NCBI RefSeq assembly: GCF_963924675.1
Contig: NC_089235.1
Location: forward strand, 55,019,520-55,083,519
DNA length: 64,000 bases
Source: Phocoena phocoena
Taxonomy: Eukaryota > Chordata > Mammalia > Artiodactyla > Phocoenidae
Direction of reading: 5' to 3'
Position numbers and translations under genes: made by a program
Part shown: positions 33,646-45,644 of the stretch, piece after piece
Position numbering within the stretch: the first letter of the stretch is position 1
How the letters are laid out: every line of letters starts with the position of its first letter
Notes under the pieces: model-generated
The model's input: only the letters and a program-made list of their open reading frames with translations
What the model was told of the DNA's origin: nothing
The model's database searches: none

Positions 33646-34385
33646 TTAGAAAAAATGAAATAGGAAATAGGATTTTTTACCTAAACTATCTCCTCCTCTC
33701 GTGCCCACTTTCATGAAGCAGGCAGACCTCCCAGTGCTAAATTGCCCCTAGGGTAGGTTATGATTCTTCACTAAAGATGAAGCTGGCTGAAAGGTCTTTA
33801 ATTCTTGGCTTTTTGTTTTGTTTTGTTTTTCTAAAAATGACATTTTTCTAATTGGGCTTCTTGTAAGGAGTGAAGGTAAATGGTGTGGAGGAGATCAGAG
33901 AAGAGAAGTTTTTGAAAACGGGAAGAGGTTGAGAGTCACCAATATGAGTAGAAACATCAGCACTCTTGGGGAGTAGCAATATTTCTGAGGAGGTGACTGT
34001 GAGGTCCACTAGGGAGAGTGACTCTCAGGCACAGGGCCTTCCAGGCAAGCCCAAGTTCGCCCTGCTCCATGCATGGCCTGAAGCAGCAGAGCCTGGGCAC
34101 CTGGGAGAGCCATGGGAACTGGCACAACAGGTGCTTACCTGGAAAGAGAGTAGTTACATAACCATTGAGACTTCTATCTGTCATCTCTTTTCACTAACCT
34201 CATAGAAAGAAAATCATTGCAGTAGAATCACTGGTCACCTCTGTTAGTGGAGAGACTCAGAATCAGTTCTTAGTTGAGTTGTACATTTATAGAATATAAA
34301 AAGAAAGCAAAAGTATTAAAAAGAATTACCCATATTTATACCAAATAAACTCATTTATAGGTCATTTTATTTTAGAAATTATTCA
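33646..34385. other. Unique DNA with a GC-richer patch
   Basis: The patch 33985-34135 is clearly richer in GC than its flanks and stays open on both strands (79 codons plus, 75 codons minus). Neither frame resembles a known protein. CAACAGGTGCTTACCTGG near 34125 could mimic a splice donor. I do not call a gene here. Confidence 0.4.
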
Positions 34386-34389
34386 AGGG

Positions 34390-34510
34390 GAGGTTAATTT
34401 CTTTGGCTGTGTCCTTTTCTATGTTATGAAATCCTTGAAGGCAGGCATCCTGTTTTTATCTTCAGTAGTCATTATAATGCCTGACTCATAATGGGTGCTA
34501 TATCAAATCA
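34390..34510 (+). mobile_element. L2 3' end
   Basis: GAAATCCTTGAAGGCAGGCA, CTGTTTTTATCTTCAG and AATGCCTGACTCATAATGGG match the L2 3' pattern (CTTGAGGGCAGGGAC ... CCTGGCACATAGTAGGTGC). Confidence 0.75.
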
Positions 34511-35130
34511 ATAAGCATAAGGCAGAATGTCTCATGTATGTTACATATTGATACTTCATCCCCGAAGTCAAAGCCCTCATTCACAGCAGGTTAAATAACT
34601 TGAAATTTTTAGCAAAGTACAAGAGAAGGAGGAGCATTTCTGGGAGTTCAGAAGATACCAAAGACTCATTCATTATTTGGTGTAAATCTCTGTGGAAAAA
34701 AAAAAAAAGAAAGGAGAAAGAAAGCTTGTTTCTGTTGTATCCATGATGGGGAGCAAAAGGAGTGAGTTTGTTTATGAATGTGCATAAAACAAATATCTTA
34801 ACCTCAGTAAACATGCCGTATTGTATAAACCCTCTTACAGTCATTACTATTGATATATTATGTATGATTGCTGTTCAAGGATTGATTATGACACTAAATT
34901 AGGGAAGCCAAACTAACCTAAAACTGAGCTGACAAGTAAATTGCAGCAGGGAAAATAAATTAAAGAAACAGCAAAAATGCAATAAAAAGCATGTGAGTGT
35001 TCTGCAACATCTGGAGGGTTATTTTCCTCACTCAAGCTAGGCAAATGAATTTTTTTGCTGAAGTACTTTCACACTCCACCTGGACAGCAATGGGACCTGG
35101 CCAGAGGACCCTGTGAGAATGGCCTTTCTC
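34511..35130. other. AT-rich DNA, no feature recognised
   Basis: Includes a purine run near 34694-34722. No gene or named repeat. Confidence 0.5.
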
Positions 35131-35136
35131 CTGAGC

Positions 35137-35379
35137 AGGATGGGCATGCCTTTTTTTTTTTTTTTTTTTTTTTTGTGTGCGGGCCTCTCTCACTGTTGTG
35201 GCCGTTCCCCTTGGGGAGCACAGGCTCCGGACGAACAGGCTCAGCGGCCATGGCTCACAGGCCCAGCCGCTCCACGGCATGTGGCATCTTCCCGGACCGG
35301 GGCACGAACCCGTGTCCCCTGCATTGGCAGGTGGACTCTCAACCACCACGCCAACCAGGAAAGCCCAGGATGGGCATGC
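35137..35379 (-). mobile_element. CHR SINE, 13-bp target duplication, inverted
   Basis: T run (35152-35174), body with CACGAACCCGTGTCCCC (reversed B box) and reversed head ending CCAGGAAAGCCC at 35366. AGGATGGGCATGC at 35137-35149 and 35367-35379 is a perfect target duplication. Frames of 86-138 codons through it are artefacts. Confidence 0.96.
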
Positions 35380-35893
35380 TTTAATATCACTGGATCCGAT
35401 TTCTATTCTGAGGTTCTTGTCAATCTTACCTTTCTAGGAATTAAAAACCTTTTTATAAGAATTCATTCCAAATTAGGAAGTAAATCTTTAACTTTTTCAA
35501 CACCTTCAGGTTTTTGCAAAATAAAGTGATTTTAAATGGAACTTTCCAGTGTACACGAATATTTTCAAAATTATGTCAATACAAATCAAAGAATTAAAAA
35601 TTGTTTTTTGCATATTGGTAAAACATGGGGCAGACTAGTGATTCAGGGGACAAGTAATAGCCAGGAAGAATACACATGATTACAAAAAACAAAGAATTAG
35701 AACTCATAGTGATTTATATTTTACCTACTTTAAATTCAAATGACCAATAAAATGCTACTCACCTAATGTTTTTTAGACTAGAGTCTTTATGCTTGCAGCA
35801 AATGTGGACTGGTTTGTGTAGATAAATTAGATGGCAGGAGGAAAAACATTATTATTATACAAAATTAATGAACATCAGAAAGCAGGTGTGCAT

Positions 35894-35925
<32 letters not shown>

Positions 35926-36760
35926 ATTCATGGGAAAGCATTCTCTTTGCTCAGCAAGGTAGCAATCTAAGAGACAAACAAGATAACACCAGTAGAGGGA
36001 TACTATGAGTGTCCAGGGTACGGACTTTTGAAAAATTAAATTCCCTCTGAAATATACAAGGTTTTAAGATAAAATCATTTTATGCTGAATATAAAGAAAT
36101 TTGAGGTTCAAAACTCTTGCAAATTTTCTAAATTTTTATGAAGTCTAAACATCTAAGGAAAATTATCTCCTTTATGTTTTTATTAGAGTAACTTCAAATT
36201 CTCTTATATTAAAATACTAAAATATAAAATAGATACTATTCTCCAACTGAAACCAAGGGATATAACACACAGTTCAAAAAGACATTTCACATTCGTAATA
36301 TAGCAAAGAGCCTAGACTGAAACTTTAAACATCAGCATGGTGTACTTTGTCATGGACACAAGAGAGGTTATAGGCTGCAGGTTCTCTCTTTGAAAGAATT
36401 TTCCAGGAAAGAGCACTGTAGTTTCCAACATCTGATCACTTTCTTTATACTTCTACTTTCTTTGGCTTACTTCATAGATGTGCTTGAAATCCATTCTAAA
36501 AAATTCAGTAGCCACGAGCCACTCATAACCTTGTAAAAATGGATATCAGCTCCTGGTCTAAAAATATGGTGTTACAATAAAATATATTTTTTCTCTTTCT
36601 TCTAAAGTGTGGATTTAGAGAAATAAATATGCAAAAATATTATAAAAATAGAAACATTAGAAACATGCTCTAAATCTCTAACTTTCATGTTTATCTCATT
36701 TTTTTAAACTTCACTTGTGAGAATAAGCATAAATTAAAGTCATCTATTCATGTATAGGTG
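35380..36760. other. AT-rich DNA with one microsatellite
   Basis: Unique-looking DNA. Nothing coding was recognised; the microsatellite is listed separately. Confidence 0.5.
35886..35926. repeat. (TG)n microsatellite
   Basis: Impure start (GTGTGCATGTGTATG) followed by 13 uninterrupted TG units. Confidence 0.93.
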
Positions 36761-36764
36761 TTCA

Positions 36765-36960
36765 CTAATTCAATCATCAAACATTGATCCTCACTATGTG
36801 CCAAGTATTCCGAATTGGATACTCATAAGGCAAAACTCCCTTCCAAAAGGAATGTGCAGTCTGGTGAAGAACGATGCACCAAGGAGGCCAAGCAGAATGT
36901 AACGCAAACAAATATGTTCATGTCTGTTCACCATACATTTTGATAACTGATAAGAAAAGC
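36765..36960 (-). mobile_element. L2 fragment, inverted
   Basis: CACTATGTGCCAAGTATTCC and GGAATGTGCAGTCTGGTGAAG fit the antisense L2 pattern (CTATGTGCCAGGCACTGTTC ... ACATTCTAGTGGGG). Confidence 0.6.
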
Positions 36961-37574
36961 ATGGGCACTGAAGATTAGAAGACGGACTTTAAACTGAGAC
37001 ACTGAAACTATTTTCTCACACATGGCTCAAGCCATCTGAAGAACAAGAACATCTCATAGATGTTCAAGATCTTTTGCTCCCCCTAATTGAAATTCAAAAT
37101 CATTGACTATAGAGCAGGAGTTTTTGCTTAGATAAATTTTGTACATTTTGCCACTGAACTGAACTTGCCAGTAATTCCCATAAGTGTTGGTGTCATGAAA
37201 GGAAACTATGAGGGTGCTGTCTACTGGATCCCAAATAAAATGATTTTCAAATCTTCATTTTCTCAAGTCTGTTGAGACCCGGTATCCATGAACTATTTCA
37301 CAAGTTACAGATTACTTGGGATTTGAGTTAAACCATTTTTAAAACTACATTAAATTTGAGATAATTTACTCAGTTAAGCTGGCTATTGACATGCTTTAGC
37401 CTTTCAATAGGAGATGAATTATAGTGTATTTAAAACTTTCTGGCATCATAAGCAGATAAAAACCCTTCTGATAGAAATGTACACATTTTTCTGAATCAGC
37501 AACCTTATCTTAGCATGTATTCTTAAAATTTCAAGCAGAACAATAAATAAAATGATTTTTTGTTGAAACTAATT
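36961..37574. other. AT-rich DNA, no feature recognised
   Basis: No repeat or gene recognised. Confidence 0.5.
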
Positions 37575-37575
37575 A

Positions 37576-37888
37576 AGAAACATACTGGACTTCCCTGGTA
37601 GCGCAGTGGTTGAGGGTCTGCCTACCACCGCAGGGGACACGGGTTCGAGCCCTGGTCTGGGAGGATCCCACATGCCGCGGAGCAACTGGGCCTGTGAGCC
37701 ACAACTACTGAGCTTGCGCGTCTGGAGCCTATGCTCCGCAACAAGAGAGGCGCGATAGTGAGAGGCCTGTGCACCGCGATGAAGAGTAGCCCCCGCTTGC
37801 TGCAACTAGAGAAAGCACTCGCACAGAATCGAAGACCCAACACAGCCATAAATTAATTAATTAATTAATTTAAAAAAGAGAAACATAC
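37576..37888 (+). mobile_element. Long-type CHR SINE, 10-bp target duplication
   Basis: Head GGACTTCCCTGGTAGCGCAG, intact-looking B box GGTTCGAGCCC, the extended long-type body (GAAGAGTAGCCCCCGCTTGC, then CAACTAGAGAAAGC) and a TTAA-repeat tail (37845-37870). AGAAACATAC flanks it at 37576-37585 and 37879-37888. It is the plus-strand counterpart of the long copy at 7936-8270. Confidence 0.95.
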
Positions 37889-38235
37889 AGAAGTCACTAT
37901 AACGGACATTAAACTGTTCATCTTATCACTGAAAAACAATAGGTAGTTAATCAGCTTATGTTAATATAAGGTAACAGAGGATTCCTAAATTTTAGTGGCT
38001 TACCACAACAAAAAGATTTATTTCTTGGTCACATTATATTTCCATTGTGGCTTGACTGTGACCATGCTCCCTGTCTTCTTCATTTGGGGATCTAGGATAT
38101 GGGAGCAGCTCCTATCTGAGCCCTTTCACTCATCTCATCACAGAGGAAAAAAGAGTGATGGTAGAAACATACACCCGTTCTTAAGGCTTCTGCTCAGAAA
38201 TGGTTCATGTCCCTTTACACATTTCATTGTCTAAA
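37889..38235. other. No feature recognised
   Basis: GGTAACAGAGGATTCCTAAA followed by TAGTGGCTTACCACAACAAA has faint similarity to the end of an MLT1-type LTR, but too weak to call. Confidence 0.4.
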
Positions 38236-38465
38236 GCAGAGTTTCTCCAACTCACCATTACTAACATTTGAGATCAGATAATTTTTTGGTTTTTTGGTGG
38301 GGGGCAGGTAGCATTGTCTTGTGCATTATTGTTTAGCAGTGTCTTTGGTCTCTTTACCCACCAGATAACAGTACCAACACCCAAGTTGTAAAAAATAAAA
38401 ATGTCTCCAGACATTACCAAATGTTCCTGGGGACAAAATATAGTCTCTGGTTGTGAATCACAGGT
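38236..38465 (-). mobile_element. MER5A (hAT-Charlie MITE), inverted
   Basis: CAGAGTTTCTCCAACTCACC at the left end, GTGCATTATTGTTTAGCAGT, CAAGTTGTAAAAAATAAAAA, TGTCTCCAGACATTACCAAA and GTTCCTGGGGACAAAATA give the full MER5A order in reverse. MER5 is a non-autonomous DNA transposon of the hAT-Charlie group, extinct in mammals. Confidence 0.88.
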
Positions 38466-40225
38466 TTAAAGACATTCACCTAGCCAAGGCTGAGAAATGG
38501 TAGTATGGTCTAATATCACGGAGAGGTCTAGCAGAGAGGGACATGGCAGAGAGAGTTCCAAAAGGAAAAAGCCTAACAAGAGGGTGATGCATAATTTTAC
38601 AATAATGCAGTCCAGCAAAAGAGAGATTGCAATTGCTCAACTGCAATCTCTCTTGCTTGCAACTTCATGTGTCCCAATAATTTGCTGATCGTTCTAATAT
38701 CACTGAAGAGAGAGTTAAATTATTTTCCACAGAAAATTACATATTTAAAAAAGTGACAGAGTACATTAATTCAGGTATCTCCAACTCAACTTTAAACCTC
38801 AGAACAAAAAAGTTCAAACTTTAATCCATATACATTATCAAAGTTTTACAATGATATTAAATGATAAAATACAGACACTCCAAAAATAAAATGTAAACCA
38901 TGGTATGTCCTCAGTTTGAATTTCTGCTATTACCAATGTCAGAGAAAAAGTAACTGTTGATCAAATATTAAAGTTCCTTGAGGTAGGTTAAGTTCAAAAT
39001 TCTTCATGAAATAAAGTCTAAAGTTAAATAACTATTCGAACATAACTCAAAATATAAAGAATCTGATCGTAAAATTATTAAGGTCACCTCAAATTCTTTT
39101 TTTCTATACTCAATCTAATCTTGAGACATGTTGGATACCTGGATTGAATTCGGGTCCCTTCAAATTTATAGTATTGTATACCAAAAAAGAATTGAAGTCT
39201 CTTTGAGAGCTTAGTGTCATACTCAGCCCTAAGTATTTCCTGGGTCTATCGAAGAGCCCAACAAATGAATAAAAAAGGAAAGGCTCATACTCAAGTGATT
39301 TATTATCATTAGTTTCCATGGCAAAACTACTCCTGGCAAAATTATACTTTAATAACCAGCATTGCCCAAGAAATTAGAAGTCTTAATGGTATCTTGATTA
39401 AACAGAATTAATGGGGAAAATTACTTGGCTTCAGCTTTGCCAGAATGCCTGTCAGTCTATACCAGATACTTGGAGACCAGAACTTTGGAATGTAAATTTA
39501 AATGTGAGAAAGTGCCCATAAAGAGTATATTTGTGACACATTTTTGACTACATTGAAATAAAAATTCACCTAGAAATACAGTCTCAGTTGTAATTTTTTG
39601 GAGATATTTCTGACTTTTTGAGAAATTTAGGCTTTAGTTTAAGTAAGATTTTCTTCAAGAATATTTGAAAATTCTTATTTTTTTCTAGGTCCCTCACTTT
39701 GGTCATACCAGTGCTGAACTAAGAGGGAGGGAGCATTCTAGCTCACAGTCAAGCTGTAGCACTTTTACTATAAAAGTCAACCTACTAAGGCTACATTGTC
39801 AAAATCCAACTGCACAATTTTGTAAAAGTGTCCTCATGGTACAATATAATTCCCTATAAATTCTGCATGCGTTGAGCCGAGCCAAGTTCCTCTCAACTTT
39901 AAGGGCATGTACCTGCTCACATTGCATGTATATTCCACTTCCTAATATCATTCTGTGTCTCTGCCTATAGATTCACAGGCAAGTGCAACTGAATCTAGGA
40001 TTAAAACAAATAAGAAATGAATTTTTTCCCTTATCTGTGTTGAGCCTCTATTAACAGAGGGTCACAGACTTCAAGCAGATGAAAGAAAATAATTTTTATG
40101 ATAATATGCTGACAAAGTCTAGATTTGCATACATGGCTATAGATTTAATAATAAAATGGCTTGTTTACATTACACTCCTGAATAAGCATACCCAGTAGGC
40201 ACAGAAATCACTAGAATCCAAGAGG
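38466..40225. other. AT-rich DNA with a hairpin; otherwise unremarkable
   Basis: No named repeat or gene. A perfect inverted repeat is listed separately (38619-38654). Confidence 0.5.
38619..38654. repeat. Perfect 13-bp inverted repeat (hairpin)
   Basis: AAGAGAGATTGCA, a 10-base loop (ATTGCTCAAC), then TGCAATCTCTCTT. Two extra As outside the left arm are followed by one more G-C pair. Function unknown. Confidence 0.88.
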
Positions 40226-40267
40226 TTTAGTAAGACAGTTTCCTTAATGGGAACCTGTCTTACTAAA
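40226..40267. repeat. Perfect 13-bp inverted repeat with extended stem
   Basis: TTTAGTAAGACAG (40226-40238) and CTGTCTTACTAAA (40255-40267) pair perfectly. Inside, after one mismatch, four more pairs (TTCC with GGAA) close a 6-base loop, giving a stem-loop of 42 bases. It is shorter than a typical pre-miRNA. Confidence 0.9.
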
Positions 40268-41689
40268 TCTAATCCATGGCCTAGAGAGGATAAGAATGAT
40301 CCTCTGTACGGATAGGCAGACATGAGAGAATGAAGATGGGAGGGGCTGAGCTAAACATAATCAGCTTCTCCTCATTACTCCATTCTCAGATAAGCCCATC
40401 TTCCTGTGATGGGGAAGGACAGCAGTGGAGTATGGGAAGTGGCCAACAAGGCCACTCAGAAAAACACCCCCCGCAAGGAAAATAGAGCCAAAATATGAAA
40501 GTTCCCCCTCCCTAATATTGCAAATGTTTTATTGAATGTTCTACTGAAATATGATTGAAATGATGATTATTAATATGATAAAACATATTTAACATTGTAA
40601 AGTCCAATTTTTATTCAATAAGGAAAATCTTTGTTAAAAAAATCCATGGTCATATAACAAATATAGAATAAGATTAAATTGTAGTACTATCTGAGTTAGT
40701 TGTCCTTAGCATTAAAAAATGATCACACTTGACAAAAGTAATTTCATGTTGTCTTTACACTATTTATGGCTCTTTAGATAAAAAATATATTATGGTTTGA
40801 TAATATATTAAGACAATAACACACAGAAGAATAAATTTATGATGCACGTTTTAATAACTTCACAACTTTTAGATTTTTCCTTTCAGCTTACTCTAACAGA
40901 GTTTATTCAAGTCTCAATAAATATGTTTCTATCTTCTATTTTATCATGTCTAGGGATAAGGGATCCTTTAGAAGATGCTGCCTTCACTTTTGTATCAATA
41001 GACAGTGATTTTGCGGACAATTTACAAAGGAGACAATAACTTTGTCTCTTTGAAGATACAATACAATACTAAGTGTGTTAAAAAGATCACACTTTCTTAT
41101 AATGATGATTTTAGGATGTTATTTTAAATGACCACTCATTCACTTATTTAACAGGCAATAAATAAATGGAACTTAATTTATGTGGGGTGCCCTTCTAGGT
41201 TCATTTCTGTCTTGTGTAACAGGATGTTGCTTCATCTTACTGGTATAGATACCTCAGACATTAAATTAGTCCTGATACCCTTAGAGGAAAATGGTGTGCA
41301 GAGAATATAGTCTGGTAACTAAGGATGCTTGTCAATACTGTATTAGTCATTGTTTCCATATTTCAGTAGAGATCAGAAATAGATTTTTTTAAATAGATTT
41401 TTTTTAATGCATCTTAAATTGGTACTCATACTTCCAATTTTAATTTAGGAAGACTGTGTATTACCTATATTTTAATTTCTTTTATGCTTAAAATCTTGGA
41501 TTCTAACAATCATAAGCATTTTTGTTTTACATTATATGCTTTTAAGTGTGAAAATGACTTTGAAAATGTTTCAGAAATTAACATTAAATTTAAATTATGA
41601 ACTCATTTAAAAAATTACCTTGTGGTTCTTTTTGTCCTTGAAAATATCACACACACACAAATGCATTCTGACGAATACTACTCAGACAT
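40268..41689. other. AT-rich DNA, no feature recognised
   Basis: Includes a moderately GC-rich stretch (40270-40510). No gene or named repeat. Confidence 0.5.
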
Positions 41690-41900
41690 ACATTATACAG
41701 TTTTTAGTGCCTTATGTATACGTTTTTTGTTGGGTATATTTATGGGATAGGATCTTTTGGTTTTTAAGGTATGCATGTGTAGTAGATATGCCAAAGAGTT
41801 TTCTAAAGTTATCATACAAATCTAGTTTCTACCAGCAGTAAGTGAATGGTTCAATTTTTGCACATTATTAACGACTTGATATTGTCAGTTTATTAAATTT
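41690..41900 (-). mobile_element. Old L1 ORF2-end fragment, inverted
   Basis: TTGTTGGGTATATTTATGGG, TCTAGTTTCTACCAGCAGT and CTTGATATTGTCAGTTTATT match the reversed ORF2 C-terminal zone of old L1 (compare GGTATATGCCCAGTAGTGG at 19719 and CATTCCCACCAACAGTGC at 19821). Confidence 0.6.
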
Positions 41901-41964
41901 TAAGCACTCTACTTAATGAAAACTCTATATCTTTGGGTTTTATTTTATTTTAATATTCAGTAAA

Positions 41965-42180
41965 ATCGACTTTAATTTTGGATGTGCATTTCTATGAATT
42001 TTAGTGTGTGCAGAGCCACATATAACCAATACCACACTGCACACAACCCTAAATCTTGACAACCACTGATCTTTTTTCCATCCATCACTATAGTTTTGTC
42101 TTTTCCAGAATATCGTAAATGGAATCCATTAAATTTAAATATGTGTTTATTGTCTGACTCTTACAACTAGAATATAATCT
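41965..42180 (-). mobile_element. Old L1 3'UTR fragment, inverted
   Basis: CTTGACAACCACTGATCTT, CATCCATCACTATAGTTTTG and CTTTTCCAGAATATCGTAAA are the reversed L1M 3'UTR (AACCACTGATCTG ... TTTTGCCTTTTCCAGAATG). The copy is in the wrong order relative to the fragment on its left, so at least two insertions or a rearrangement are present. Confidence 0.65.
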
Positions 42181-43620
42181 ATATATGTTTCATTTCTTAC
42201 AGAAGCCACTTCATGGACATTTGTTGTATAAATGAATAAATGTATAATATATGTTACTTTATTTCAATTACATTTTCTGTCATTTTTAATAAAAATGAAC
42301 ACTTTTCACTGTTTTCATTTATTCTTTCTTCCCTCCATTTATTTGCTCCCTCATTCAAAAACAACTCATTGTTTGTCCTACTTTCCCTAAATGTTAACCT
42401 TATTCTCACTTTAAACGTATACATTAAAGCTAAAACTTGATAGGTGGTAAATATATTGATTTAATTGAAAAATAAAAGCACCTAATCTGTTCTTAATATA
42501 CCTACAATGCAACAAAATGTACAAGTATCTTCAACTAGATGGGTCTGTTGAAGAGAATAATCAATCATGCTAACAAAGAAATAAAACTTCCAAATAATTT
42601 AGACACAAAGAGGTAAAATATTAATTACAAATTAAGTATATTTGTGGAAATAAAAATTTTATTTAAAGGATCAGAGTTTAGAAGCAGTTTTATGGCAATT
42701 GAAAAGTTGTTAACTGGGAGTGCTGTAGTGTTAAGGAACTTGAAAACGTAACACCTGTTTCAAATGTGTGGAAGAGTGTTTTACCTATTGCAGTCCTGAG
42801 AAGATTAAATAAGGTTAAAATACTTAGAGCCAATCAATATTATGCTGATCCATGTGTGAAAAGGTATATTCAACTAACTTTTCAAAGTGATACCACATAA
42901 CTGTTAGAATAAACCCACATATTTTCATGCGTGTTTCTGTGTTTCTAATTTTATATTTTCTGAAATCCTGGGACACTGAATTTCTTCATTGTCTTAGTTA
43001 GGCCTCACACCTAATGCAATCTTTGTTGGAAACTCAGCCAATTCTTAACACATGTCAAGTTAGAACTTATATTGTAAACATAAATAGAAAGTGCAAAACT
43101 CTCTCAGGGAGCCACAGGAAGTTGCATGTGGCATGAATCATCACTTAATTTTATGTTTGCTAAATTATCTACCAAATTATTTTGGTTTCTTCCTCCCAAC
43201 ATATGGAAAACAATTTGAAAATATGAAATTAGTAAAACCAGACCTGATGTCACAATTCAGGAAACGTCTTTGGATAGAAAAGTATAATAAAATATTTCTG
43301 GTTTCCTCTGAAGTCAATGCATAAGGGGTTTTTCTGCCACAGTGTTTCACAAGTCAGCTGATTCTAAGCCAAAAATGCAAAACAAAAAACTGAGTTTCTT
43401 GCTAGTCTTAAACTAAAATAACATGAGTTCAACTATTATAGTAACTTTAGCTTGAATTCAAGTGACTTAATTTGTCTATGGTAATATTAATGATGACTAA
43501 CTGACTAACTATATTTCCACCTAATGTAGCATGTATTTTTAACTGTGCATGTCATCTACAATTCTTTATATATGATTATTTTTTTGTGAAGCATAGTTCT
43601 CAATAGGAAGCTGAGAGGCA
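42181..43620. other. AT-rich DNA, no feature recognised
   Basis: A faint MIR-like stretch (CCTGAGAAGATTAAATAAGG) is at 42795. No gene recognised. Confidence 0.5.
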
Positions 43621-43621
43621 T

Positions 43622-43741
43622 AGGAGAGTGAGAGCAAGAGCAGGAGAGAGAGGAAGAGGGAGAAGGAGGTGGAGGAAATGGAGGGAAGGGGAAAGGGAGA
43701 AAGAAAAGGAGAGGCAGAGGGAGAAAAAGGGGGAGAGAGAT
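43622..43741. repeat. GA-rich low-complexity tract
   Basis: About 120 bases almost entirely A and G (GAGAGA, GGAGG and GGGAAA units) with a few interruptions. A second purine tract, more G-rich than the one at 4409-4526. Confidence 0.93.
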
Positions 43742-44335
43742 TGAGTTCTTAGCTAATAAACCTAGTAGCTGAAATAACTCAATGCATCAAAGGCAATTTT
43801 ATTAAAGGAGGCAAGACAACCTAGGATAGAGCACATAGAGAACAACTGATAAGAAATGTGATGTTTAAAAGAAACAGGATTGAAACAGAACAGACAGGTA
43901 GTATACACACGCACAAAGTAAAAATGTCAAGGAATATGTTGTAATTAATTTTCAAACATTGTGTAGGAAGCAGGTAGTCTGTAATACTGATTCCATCAAT
44001 AGAGGGATAAAGGTCAGCTTGTGGCAAATTGTACAAATGGGTTTTAATATAACATTAGATTCTCTATGTCATTCATTGTGAGGTAGTGCTTGACATAAAA
44101 TGGACTTTGTCAGTCCAGAAACCTAAGTTTCAATAGAAATGGTATTTTATTTTCATATTAATCAGTACATAGGTATTGATAACTGATTTCAGTAGCCTTT
44201 GCATACATAAAGGAAAAATAATATGTATTCATTGAACATACAAAATATGTTTCATATATTTAGGTGTTGTTTTAGAGCCTGTAATCCATTCAGCCTAAAT
44301 TAATGGAGATTATCTTCATCAGATATTATAAGAAC
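43742..44335. other. AT-rich DNA, no feature recognised
   Basis: No gene or named repeat. Confidence 0.5.
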
Positions 44336-44339
44336 AAAC

Positions 44340-44510
44340 AGTGAAGAGTTGTGGAAAAAGTGCCTTCCTTCAAGTCTCAATTTGCTGCTTACTAACTATG
44401 TGAGTTTATGTAAGTTGGTAATATCTCACTGCCTCATTTTCTTCATATATAAAATAATGATAATAAAGCATATTGCATAGAGATACTGTGACTTCGGATA
44501 ATATCTGACA
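44340..44510 (+). mobile_element. MIR, plus strand
   Basis: CAATTTGCTGCTTACTAACT, ATGTGAGTTTATGTAAGTTG, CACTGCCTCATTTTCTTCAT and AAATAATGATAATAAAGC match the MIR core and downstream region in order. Confidence 0.82.
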
Positions 44511-44684
44511 TATGAAGACTACTCGAATATTAGATAGTATTAATAATTAAATATCCACTAAGTAAAAAATCTTTGAATTCTTTATATAAACTCAAGCACC
44601 TCTTCTTTTCAAAGCAGGCACTATATATTTCTGTGTCTGTAATCATGTTTGTCCTGTGATTGAATGCATTCTTCCAAATGCATT

Positions 44685-45075
44685 TACGGTGGACAAGCCT
44701 TAGGATGACCCCACCAAATCTGCACAATCTCATGTAATTCCTTCTTGGGGTAAGTTTGGGCAGGACCTGTGACTTGATTCTGAGCCAGTAGAACATGGGG
44801 AAGGTGATGTGATATCACTCTCAAGATAAGGCTATGTTACATGGCAAGGGTGAATGGGCGTTGCAAATGGCCACGTGGCAAAGAACTGGTAGAGGCAACT
44901 GCTGGCTGCCAACCAACGAAAAAACGGGGCTCTTGATCCTAAAACCACAAGGAGATGAATTCTGCCAACAACCTGAAGGATCTTAGACATGGGTCTTTCC
45001 CGATTTGAGCCTCTGATAAAGCTGTAGCCCTCAGAGATACCTGGATTATAGTCAGATGAGGTCCTAGGCAGTGTT
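44685..45075 (+). mobile_element. MLT1-type MaLR LTR, plus strand
   Basis: GGTGGACAAGCCTTAGGATG, GGGCAGGACCTGTGACTTG, GAGCCAGTAGAACATGGGG, GGCCACGTGGCAAAGAACTG, CCACAAGGAGATGAATTCTG and GCCAACAACCTGAAGGATC are in MLT1 order. The 3' end is degraded. Confidence 0.87.
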
Positions 45076-45278
45076 CAAAATATACGTATACATATTTCTG
45101 ACACACATATATACATAGTCTACCATGAAGATAAGCCTAGGGAAGAGAATAAATTCTAGCTTTTATCGTTAGTGTTATTTCAATATGAGGCTCTATGAAA
45201 TCCATGTTTCCCAACCAAGGTCAGCTGTTTTGGAAGTCTTTCATGTGTCTACACATCTACATGAACAGGTTAACTGAG

Positions 45279-45332
45279 GAATTCCCTGGCGGTCCAGTGT
45301 CTCCGTGCTTTCACTGCTGAGGGCCCAAAGAG
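45279..45332 (+). mobile_element. Truncated CHR SINE head
   Basis: GGAATTCCCTGGCGGTCCAG, then CCGTGCTTTCACTGCTGAGG and GCCC is the first half of a short CHR SINE. It lacks about eight bases after CCAGTG, the B box and everything downstream, and has no A tail. It is either a deletion remnant or an incomplete copy. Confidence 0.8.
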
Positions 45333-45644
45333 TACTTGGTGAATAAAAACCCCTCTTTCAATATTAGCGTAATATAGCTGAATTCTTAAATTTGTGGGTA
45401 GTTGAATTATGTACTCAACATACAGATTTCCAAGATGTAAGTCAGGGAAAAATAAAAAATAACTGTAGTTTAAAAATACACTCATTTTCAAATAACCATT
45501 TCCTGTTAACAGTGGGATGCCAGGGAATTATTCTTTATATCACCCAAGATACCACTTCAGGTTTCCATTTCATATAACATGTGTGTTCTACAGGTTGAGG
45601 CCTTGGTTTCCTCTTCTAACTTTCACCTCCAACACGTGTCTTCC
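45333..45644. other. AT-rich DNA, no feature recognised
   Basis: No gene or named repeat. Confidence 0.5.

Noticed and set aside
35113..35529. 138-codon plus-strand open frame
   Set aside because: It runs through an inverted CHR SINE and its poly-T tail (long Phe run). Similar frames appear in every CHR copy (1-300, 23974, 31626, 57732, 61340).
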